Positions 47,377-55,530 of a DNA stretch of 64,000 nucleotides are shown piece after piece. The stretch's first letter is position 1, and each line of letters starts with the position of its first letter. The translations under genes were made by a program, and so were the position numbers. The DNA comes from Imbricaverruca yamaguchii (taxonomy: Eukaryota; Arthropoda; Thecostraca; Neoverrucidae): NCBI GenBank assembly GCA_034440575.1, contig JAOTOL010001242.1, positions 62,001-126,000 on the forward strand, written 5' to 3'. The notes under the pieces were generated by a model. That model did no database searches. It was given only the letters and a program-made list of their open reading frames with translations, and was not told where the DNA came from.

Positions 47377-50075
47377 CTCCTGGATTGGACGCACCCAGCG
47401 ATGCAGCTCCCAGGCGGGACGCACCAGGCGATGCAGCTCCCGGGCGAGACGCGTCCAGCGACCCAGCTCCAAGGCGGGATGCACCAGGCGACCCAGCTCC
47501 CGGACGGGACGCACCAGGCGACCCAGCTCCCGGACGGGACGCACCAGGTGATGCAGCTCCCAGGCGGGACGCACCCGGCGATGCAGCTCCCGGGCGGGAC
47601 ACACCAGGTGATGCAGCTCCCGGGCGAGACGCACCAGGCGATGCAGCTCCCGGGCGAGACGCACCAGGTGATGCAGCTCCCGTGCGAGACGCTCCGGTTC
47701 CTGGGCAGGGTGCGGCCGGCACGTCTCATCGTGCGGTCGAAGTGTGTGCGTGCACGGCCAAGATAGGGAAGCTGGAGTCAACAGTCTCCCGCCTCTGTCA
47801 GCTGATGGAAGGGCCTCGCATCCATGGTGATACCGTCATGCATGAAGTGAGTGATAAGGATGAGCTCGAGGCCCTCAAATTTGCAAGGGACCTCGAATCT
47901 TTTATCCGTGCCTCATCCCATCACCTCAAGTGTGTTCCAGACCTCGGTGTCATCTACTGTGACGTCTGCAACCCGGATTTCAGTCCTAACCAGCTTCCCG
48001 ACATGAAATCCACCAACGTCGCTGGCGTCTACCGATATGACTTCTCTCTCGGGACGTCCTTTCCAAAGCCCATGACACTTCCTCGGTCGTTCGTGCTGCT
48101 CAAAGCGTCATTGAAATGCCACCTGACGTCCACCAAGCACAAGGAGTATATGCGAGCAGATGAAGATAAGAGCACCAGAAAGACGAAGGAGAGCAAGGAG
48201 GCAGCAGATGTCAGCAAGCGAGTCCTGCGTGTGGCCTATCACGTGCTGGAGGAGTCACTGCCGCAGACTGAATTTGAAAAGCTAATCGTGTTGCTGAAGC
48301 TCAGTGGTGCTGATGTGGGCAACATCTGCCACTCATCTGTTCAAATGGCACGATTCCGCGATGCCTTCGCTGATGAAATTCTCAGCGCCGTGACCCGTCA
48401 CGTTGAGTCTTCGCCGTGTGTTGCGCTTGTGGCAGACAAGGTGACCCTGAATCACCGCACCATAGACATTACTGCTGTCATAACCATCGTTCCCCAGGCG
48501 CCTGATGATGCAATGGTCCAGGCTTTCATCGTCGGCGCTCCTATCGTGAAGAACCACGACGGTGCTTCACTCGCGGAGGAGTGGCTGGCGACAACCGCCT
48601 GTGTAGGCATCAAGCGCGTGGAGCAGCTGGCGGCAATATGTACAGATGGTCAGTACCATCAGCTAGGTGTGCCAGTCCAGTTTCTGAGGAAGTTGGCCAA
48701 CAGCGACAAAGACCTTGCAGTCCGCTCAAAGCCGCCCTGCGTGCCATGCCTTTGAGATGGTGCGCACCTACTCAACTTAGCAGATGGGAATGCCAGGTCA
48801 GCCCAAACCTGCAGATGGGTAAACGACACCATCACCATGGTCTCTCGCATGACCAAACGTTTTACCCATGGCAAGGGATATGAGGAGCTGGTTGCTTGTG
48901 GGGAGAGCATGGGGTTGGCCACGCGCAAACCACTCCTCCGGTCAGACACACGGTTCGCCCCACATGCTGCTAAAGTGTTCAAGGCGTTTATCACCAATCT
49001 GCCGGCTACTACTCGTGCCCTCGAAAACCGTCTGCAGAACTCCAAGGCGAAGGCAAATGTCCTGGAGGAGATCGAGGAGGAGCTCAAGCTCCTGAGAGGG
49101 CGCGACTCCACCTTCAGGGTTCGTGTCTCAGCACTGCTTGATGTCTACGCAGTAGTGGCACAGCTCAGCAGTGCACTGCAGGACGTCCAAAGGCTTCCAT
49201 GGGAGCGCCAGGAGATTTTCAGGGAGAAGATGCAGCAGCTTCGTGCGATGGCGGCTGTGTTGCCACGTGACAGCATCAGGGCAGGAAGTGCGCCGCTGGA
49301 TACTGCAGGTATCCATGCCGCTTTAGAAGAGGGAAACCCGGAGGAGATAGCAATCTGCTGGCAAAGCATGGCGGCATTTAGTGGAAATTTGACGGCAAAG
49401 CAGGTAGCCGAAATATCAGATTTTCTGCAAATCTTGTGCCGGCACTGTGAGCGGCGCGAGGCTGGTGTCGATGCCAAGGGCGACAGTAAGGGCTGTCACA
49501 ATGGCAAGCTCTTGCAGTCCATGGCAGACATCGAGTTGGTGGCCAACTTGGCAAGCCTCCAACGGTCTCCAACTTCTAGTATCGTTGGGGACATAGCATG
49601 TGCTATTGACCGCCTCAGAGGTCGCCGGCTCATCCCGGACATTGTCCCACCAGCTGCCGTCAAGGAGGCGTATGTCAAGATGAGTCGGAGCTGCGCAGAC
49701 TCAAATCAGAAACTCCTCAAGCTCCTCTGGTAGCGTGCTCAAAGCAATGTCGCTCTCCAACCCTACCTCAATGTAGTCATCAGGCTCTGGCTGATGAGCC
49801 CGCCCGAGAGCATAGTAGAGAGCATGGGCAGCTCAGTCAAGGCCGTCTTTGGCATTCATCGGCAGCTAGACCACCAAAACGCAGCCAAAGAGCTGATCAT
49901 CCGATGGAATGGTCCCGACATGTGCCACTCCGATTGGCTGATCCGAAAGGTGCAAGCCAAGCACCGATTTAACTTCAGTAGGCGCACTTTGAGCCTCAAG
50001 TCAACACTTGAGGGAACAGTTATCGCCAGGCACAAGGGAACAAAAAAGCCCCTGGACTATCTGTACTGTAATTAA
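47377..50075 (+). pseudogene. hAT transposase-like exon 2, with coding minisatellite
   Basis: After acceptor GGCGTAG| the frame runs through ten decapeptide repeats (47388-47687), a second zinc-finger-like set (YCDVCNP ... CHLTSTKHKEY), and an RNase H-like core: CVALVADKVTLNHRTIDITA, AAICTDGQYHQLGVPVQFLR. Frameshifts between about 48700 and 48780 displace it, and the native order continues LADGNARSAQTCRWVNDT, ITMVSRMTKRFTHGKGYEEL (48837-49733). One TAG at 49731 is followed by SPPESIVESMGSSVKAVFGI and the end at 50075. No close family can be named from sequence alone. Confidence 0.75.
47388..47687 (+). repeat. Ten-unit 30-bp coding minisatellite
   Basis: Ten 30-bp units beginning GACGCACCAGGCGATGCAGC, each encoding a DAPGDAAPGR-like decapeptide. 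The unit length is a multiple of three, so copy number can change without a frameshift. The peptide is Ala/Pro/Gly-rich with alternating Asp and Arg, probably a disordered linker between the zinc finger and the catalytic region. Confidence 0.92.
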
Positions 50076-50084
50076 AAATCGCGC

Positions 50085-50240
50085 TTCGTGTTGCTGCCTG
50101 ACGAGCCTGCTGTGTTACCAAGCGGGTGTGCTGCCTGGCATGTACTACCTAGCGGATCTGCTGCCTGACGTGTAGCCTGGCGGATCTGCTGCCTGACATG
50201 TTTGTTGTGTGGTGAGTCAGATGCCCGGTGAATCTGCTGT
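50085..50240 (+). repeat. Degenerate repeats in hAT 3' flank
   Basis: Units around GCGGATCTGCTGCCTGACGTG recur about every 30-45 bp just after the transposase stop (for example 50104, 50152, 50181 and 50224). They lie in the 3' UTR or subterminal region of the hAT. Confidence 0.6.
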
Positions 50241-50519
50241 GAACTTTTTTTGTCGAATATATTTATGTCTCATGCAGCGACGAGGTAAAATGTTGGCCTG
50301 CGAGGCAAACGGTGGGTTCCACACGGCGCTCGTTGCGGTCGGTCAAGTTTGGCTGGTGACCAAATAAAAAGGTTCTAGTTTTGATACTTCTTCGCCACTG
50401 TTGAGCCGTCGAAAACGTGTCCTCGTCCATAAAAATGCACATTTTCCTCCGGCGACCAGATTGGTCTACATAGGTCCGTCGGTGACCACCATTTGCTTTT
50501 TTTGACCTCTGGTCCTGAG

Positions 50520-51315
50520 CTTCGCGACCAGCCGCTGGGGACCCGAGTGGTGCTGGACATGGTCAGCGTCGTATCTGATCCAAGCGGGCACGAGTTGTTT
50601 TTCGACAACCTCTTCACATCCAGGGCGCTACTAACGGAGCTGAAGGGGCGTGGCATCCGCGCCACCGGAACGGTGAGAGAAAACAGACTAGACAGGTGCC
50701 CCGTGACCACAGCCAAAGTCATGGCCAAAATAAAGCGCGGCACGTACGAACAGTGGTTCGACAGAAGCTCGGAGGTGCTGATGGTCAGGTGGCATGACAA
50801 CGAGGTTGTGAACATGATGAACAACTACGACTCTGCCGACCCACCCTCATCTGCCAGCCGGTACGACAGGGCGGCCCAAAAACGCTTGCCGGTGCCACAG
50901 CCCAAGGTACTGAAGGCATACAACACCGGCATGGGTGGGGTTGACCTTCACGACCAACTTCTGGGAGCCTACGCGGTATCTATCAGAGGAAAGAAGTGGT
51001 ACTGGTGCCTCATCACCAGGGTGCTTGATATGGATGTGGTCAACAGCCATATCTTACACAAAACCTCCGTCGCCAGTGAAAACCAGCTGACGATGCTGAA
51101 CTTCCGCCGATAGATCGCCGTCACCTATCTGAGAGTAGCAGCCAGCCAGAAGGGATGTGCTCAGCCGAATCCGGCGCGTATCCCGAACAGCCTGCGCTAT
51201 GACGGTGTGGGACATCTAATCGCAGCGCTAGATGCTGAGGTCAACGAAGCGGTGTGCGAAGTGCGACGTGGCTATATGCTTCAAGTGCTTCGCTGCATAC
51301 CACAAGCGGAAGTAG
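50520..51315 (+). pseudogene. piggyBac transposase, C-terminal part
   Basis: Resumes as LRDQPLGTRVVLDMVSVV. The second catalytic Asp is in FFDNLFTSRALL and the third in GMGGVDLHDQLLGAY. A TAG at 51111-51113 interrupts after LNFRR. Beyond it the family C-terminus is still readable: IAVTYLRVAASQ, RYDGVGHL and, in a shifted frame, the Cys-rich RCAKCDVAICFKCFAAYHKR ending at 51315. One nonsense mutation and one frameshift therefore affect only the C-terminal region; the DDD triad is intact. Confidence 0.88.
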
Positions 51316-51839
51316 AGCTTCCTGTGCTAGAGCTAGCACAGGTCCACAGCTCTGTGGACTGTGGAGAGAGTGGGCGATAGATGGCCAGTCGCGTGTTGTG
51401 TAGTGCCCTGATGTTTTGTACCACCGTCGTTATTCAGAAGAAACGCGCATGTACCAATGCATTCACCTACATGCCGCGTGTGAGTGTGTCGTCACATCTA
51501 GTCCTGATGTAAAAAAAATAACGCCGGTGACCGTATCAATAAAGCTGACACGTGACAGGCTGCAGCTTTACCCGGGTTGAGACTGATCCTGAATTAGGTA
51601 TACGCCAGTAGATAGCCTGTCGGCCGGAGTCGGGCCGGGCGCCGCGGACACGGTGGGACGGAGCGCGCACTCAGAGCTGGCGCCCAGTGGCTCATTTTTG
51701 GTCGATGCCGTATCTCGAAAAGGTTTTGAAATTTTCAGTTAATTTTTTAAGAATTTCTTAATCTGCCCAAATTGGCACCGTGAACAAAAATATATGCAAT
51801 TCCAATGGCTAGAAATATGGTCGGGCGTTAATGGGTTAA

Positions 51840-52126
51840 GGAAGTGTGGTGCTGTGAATCTCCCGAATCTGTCACTGAGAATTCAATGTAGTGTTCTGGC
51901 AGAGTTCATGACGGAAAGCACCCACGACTTGTTCCCTGGTGTACAGGACCACATGTTTGAACCACAAGCGGGTCAGTGCCATGCCGCGGTAATAGTGAAC
52001 CAGATCGTGGCGAGGTACCTGCGTGTCCGCCTCTACAGCTATGCGAAAACTGTCACTTTGAGTGGACTGCACAGTGCCCACAAGAGGCACAAGTTGTATA
52101 AGCAGATGCCATTTGCGCACCAATAG
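51840..52126 (+). pseudogene. Exon-like coding segment, right part with stop codon
   Basis: Continues the exon cut at 41849: RKCGAVNLPNLSLRIQCSVL, TESTHDLFPGVQDHMFEPQA, IVNQIVARYLRVRLYSYAKT and a Lys/His-rich end KRHKLYKQMPFAHQ with a TAG at 52124-52126. The YLRVRLYSYAK segment loosely recalls C-terminal helices of P-like/THAP-associated transposases, but I cannot assign a family. Open for the whole length, so disruption by piggyBac may be fairly recent. Confidence 0.6.
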
Positions 52127-53139
52127 GCTATTTTTTAATGATCCTATTGCTCTTTGACACGATAGGGCAATATAAGATGGACATACAGTATGGCAACATT
52201 AAAAATGCTCAGATCCATGTGAAGTACTGAAACAGTGAATGCAATGTTACATGTGCAATCGTCTAATATCCTAGTATGGACGGTTTGACCCTCGATGTCT
52301 GAAGTCTGAAGACTTGAGTAAATGTATCCGACCGTATCATACTCCATCTGTGTATCATGCACACAATGTTTAAGCAGAAGTGTTTTTACCTAAGCCAGTA
52401 ATCTTTAAAGACATTGTGTCAGTCATCTCTGCATCTCATTAGTAACCCCGGAATATTTTCACCATTTGCCGTCAGCAAAGCAATACGGCTTGCACGGCAA
52501 ATCAACAAGTAGGGCTTCCCGAATCGGTCCATTATGCCGCTCCTCGCGCTCTCAGAGCAAATATTTTTTGTCCGGATGGCACCAAATATATGTCTTCAAT
52601 AGCTCAGAAAGTTTCAAAACCCTGGCTGAGATCATTGTATAGTCGTGCACCTTCAAACATCGGTCGTCCAACATAGAAATAGCATTGCGGCGGTAACTCA
52701 TGTCACTCCCCGCTTGGCGGCGCCAGATAGGAATGGCCGGCGATAGGAAATGTCGCGAGATAGGAATGGCCGGCCGGGTACCGAGCAAATGGGAGCAGTC
52801 TGACTAGCCTTATATAAGTCAACGCGTTCAACTGTCTGACCGTGCACGGGACACTGTGGAACTGACATTGGCATGTCTGCATAGCCTTCAAGTTCGGAGC
52901 TTGGCATATGGCACGTGAAGGCTGGTTCGAAGGCGCCGTCCCAGGATATCAACTCCTGCAGACTCTCCGCGATCTCATTTAGTCTCGGAGTTCTCCTGGG
53001 ACGGACGCTGAGTCTCCGCGCTCATTTTTGCCGCGGATGCACCTGATATGTTCAACAGCGAACTGGCCCTCTCCTCTGTCATCGCTATCGAGAAGTGTTT
53101 GGAGCACCATTTCGCTGTGAGCATAACAGGCACTGGAGT
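52127..53139. other. Unassigned sequence inside the inverted-repeat element
   Basis: Nothing recognised beyond short repeats of GATAGGAATGGCCGGC (52727-52777, two to three copies). Confidence 0.4.
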
Positions 53140-53627
53140 GGAGGTAGTGTTAAATTATTCGTAAAATAGGGTGTAAAATACCACTTTCTGAACACTCAAT
53201 TGACATCCTTCTCCAAGAAGTATCGACATCCTGCTCCATGATGCGTGCTTATGAAGTCTTCGTGTCTCCTTTCTAGCAGTGTCTTGCTTGTATCATGTTA
53301 ATGCTCCTAATAAGGAATAGTGATGCACGAATATTTCACAACGCAACTTCGGGTAAAGAGAATAACTACGATGTGATGTGGCGTACGGTACCAGTTTATA
53401 GCATAGGTAATTGTCTCCATGTCCCGAATATAGCTCTTCCTAAATTATGGATCTCAAAGCAAATAACATGCGTACAGCCGTAAGTACCTACACTATTGGC
53501 TCAAATTTGAGTCTGAAAAACATTAAAAAAAACATCTTAATTGACACTATCTACATGGAAAATTTCGACATCCTTTTTTTACCCGTTTCGACATCTCACA
53601 CCTAACGAAAACACATTATTTTAACCC
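53140..53627. mobile_element. MITE-like repeat, copy 3
   Basis: The longest copy: ACCACTTTCTGAACACTCAA, CATCCTTCTCCAAGAAGTATCG, ATAGCTCTTCCTAAATTATG, and the end CATCTCACACCTAACGAAAA with TTTTAACCCTG. Left end GTGTTAAATTATTCGTAAAA resembles the reverse complement of the right end (AGGGTTAAAATAATGTG). A non-autonomous DNA element is likely. Confidence 0.65.
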
Positions 53628-53892
53628 TGTGGAGGTACGGCATCACGATGCTCATGACTTCCCCATGCTGCAGCCGAGTGAGCTGCAGCTGGCGCAGCAC
53701 GTGCCTCGGTCTATCTAGCCAGTTATGCTGCGCCTTCGCGCGAAACCACATCAGATGGTAAACCCCCGCGATGAATTCAACGATACGACGGAGGTTTTTG
53801 CATGCAGTGTCTTCCAGGCCATGATCTGACACGTACAGAGTACGTACATGCATCAGCAGCTTTCGCCCATGCTAACAACCAAGAGGGAAGTG

Positions 53893-54774
53893 GAGAATAT
53901 GCTAAAATGACTGTGAGGTCCATGAAAGATAGAACTGGGGTGCTCTATGCCGTACAGTCAGTTGTGCTCCGCACCTTCGCGCAATGTTTGCCTTGGATAT
54001 AGCAGTGTTCATTGACTGATGTCTGACATGTTCCTTTGGGAAAAAATAGGTATCGATGGTCCCATGGTGATCACGGCGAATTTCAATAATCATGGCGGAT
54101 TTTCATTATTTTCATAATTTTCATCACCAACGTATATGATTTTCATCTGAACGTGATGTGGAAGGGCTATCTGAATGTCTCAACATGCAACGAATTTCTA
54201 CCTATTCGTTGCATGTTGAGACATTCAAATAGCCTTTCCAGACATTTTGTATGTAATGCACATGCGTACAAGGCAGCCTCCCTCAATCATGCTGCTATGC
54301 AGTTCAAACCGCGAATAAGTATGAAGCTTTGTCCATATTTCCATGCCCAGTGTGTGATGCCGAAATCTCAAAATTAATAAGTGCAGAAACCGCCGCTGTA
54401 TCATGATTTTTCCTTGCTTAAACCTGAGAGTTCCTTGCATGCTCCGAAATAGACATTTGCTGGTGTATTAGAAGGCATAATATAGCGATACTTTCTTAAC
54501 TATCGATTACTCGACAATATTGAGTTGTTTCAATCGACTCAGCTCGTCGAGACGATAAAAAGAGGTACTATTTGATGCACTTATATGGCTTGGTTTTCAC
54601 AGCCAATATGGCGCCGAATGCCAAAAAAAGTCTTTTTCAAACCCAGTTTGCGAAAAAAATGCCAAGTGCCCAACATACTAATTTGTATGCCGAACTGTTG
54701 GGCACATATGAAGGAAAAACAAAAACAGTAGCCGTTTTTGATAACACCACTTTGAAAATTATCGACACAGACTA
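53893..54774 (-). repeat. Right arm of the long inverted repeat
   Basis: Reverse-complement copy of 40663-41483. It additionally contains a palindromic hairpin (54160-54239) absent from the left arm. Together the arms bracket 14.1 kb. Removing the piggyBac leaves about 4.1 kb, a plausible size for a DNA transposon with long terminal inverted repeats. Confidence 0.85.
54160..54239. repeat. 36-bp stem hairpin in the right arm
   Basis: GGAAGGGCTATCTGAATGTC ... CGAAT (54160-54195) pairs with 54204-54239 (ATTCGTTGCATGTTGAGACA ... TTTCC) around an 8-nt loop, with only a couple of mismatches. The left arm has only one strand of this stem (41199-41242), so the hairpin is a local inverted duplication. 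Confidence 0.85.
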
Positions 54775-55349
54775 CTGTGGATATTTAATACCCATTTGTA
54801 TTACTTCCACAACATATCGGGGTGCGTGCTCCAACCTGGGGAACATTTTGGAAATGCCGACCTGGGGGACGCCTAAACACGCAGTGCGCAGAAATGGTGC
54901 TAAGGTGCGGCCGATTAAGATATTGCGTAGTAAATTGAAAAGGGGATAATGGAAACTAGGAATTCCCTTCACAGCAGCGGCTCCATGGCCAACATTAACA
55001 AAACGTTTATCTGCTGCCGAAAGTAGAATCATTAGCTGACTTTAATTGCTTCCTCAACCAACGTTGTTCCATTAACTAGAAGCACCAATTGATAGGTATA
55101 TAATGTAGTGTGCCAACTATTTCAGCTAAATCACCAAGCCCCGTGACGGCGAATCCAAACTTCCGTCACATGTACAGTATGTAGGTGCGTGCAGTCTGGT
55201 AACACAAAATTTTCTCCATCTGCACAATTAGCCGGTAATTCACCGTCAGCTGTGCTGGCAATCTTCTAGCTATGCATCGATCCACATGCAGTTCTTGTCA
55301 ATGCTCCAAGGAACTTTTGTAACCACAACACAGTTCGGTACAGCCTCAC
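54775..55349. other. Intronic sequence before exon 6
   Basis: Nothing recognised. The open frame 54572-54949 crosses from the inverted-repeat arm and has no domain. Confidence 0.4.
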
Positions 55350-55530
55350 CGGAGACAAACGCCTGGACGCCGGGCACCATCTTGTCGGGGCGCAGACAGC
55401 GCAAGATGCACATGCGCTCCATGGTGGTGAGCTTGTTCCAGCCGCCTGGAAGCGCCTCGCTCTGGGGCGTCACGCTGTCAAAGATGGCCTTCCAGGACGC
55501 CGGCGTGTTGGTGAAGTCCTCGCGCAGACC
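55350..55530 (-). CDS. Dynein heavy chain exon 6 of window (AAA6)
   Basis: 181 bp. Acceptor ACCGGCAG|GGTCTG, donor TCCG|GTGAGG. Encodes GLREDFTNTPASWKAIFDSV, TPQSEALPGGWNKLTTMERM and CILRCLRPDKMVPGVQAFVS plus one base. The conserved LRCLRPDK is present. Ends in phase 1. The single G joins AG at the start of exon 7 across a 17.45-kb intron to give Glu. Confidence 0.95.

Larger units (their letters stand above)
43317..50511 (+). mobile_element. hAT transposon (7.2 kb) inside the piggyBac gene
   Basis: Left end CAGAGGTAAAAG, right end CTTTTTTTGACCTCTG: terminal inverted repeats with the CAGAGG start common in hAT elements. The 8-bp GTCCTGAG flanks it (43309-43316 and 50512-50519), the TSD length of hAT. 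Inside are two exons: a zinc-finger exon (44065-44248) and a transposase-like exon (47377-50075). The intron holds CR1 and MITE copies. Motifs like GGCGACCA recur near both ends (43390, 43717, 43729, 50453, and TGGTGACCA at 50353). Confidence 0.9.
41850..51835 (+). mobile_element. piggyBac transposon with TTAA duplication, interrupted by hAT
   Basis: Left end TTAA|CCCATTACCGCCCAGCG, right end CGGGCGTTAATGGG|TTAA: matching terminal inverted repeats starting CCC and the TTAA target duplication typical of piggyBac. A subterminal motif ATCGACCAATTTTGACTCAC (42205 on) recurs inverted at 51678-51707, as expected for piggyBac internal repeats. It encodes one transposase gene (42369-51315), split by the hAT element at 43317-50511. 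Without the hAT the element is about 2.8 kb. Confidence 0.95.

Noticed and set aside
47282..47781. Minus-strand repeat proteins opposite the hAT minisatellite
   Set aside because: Shadow frames of the 30-bp coding repeat. Only the plus frame joins to conserved transposase-like sequence.
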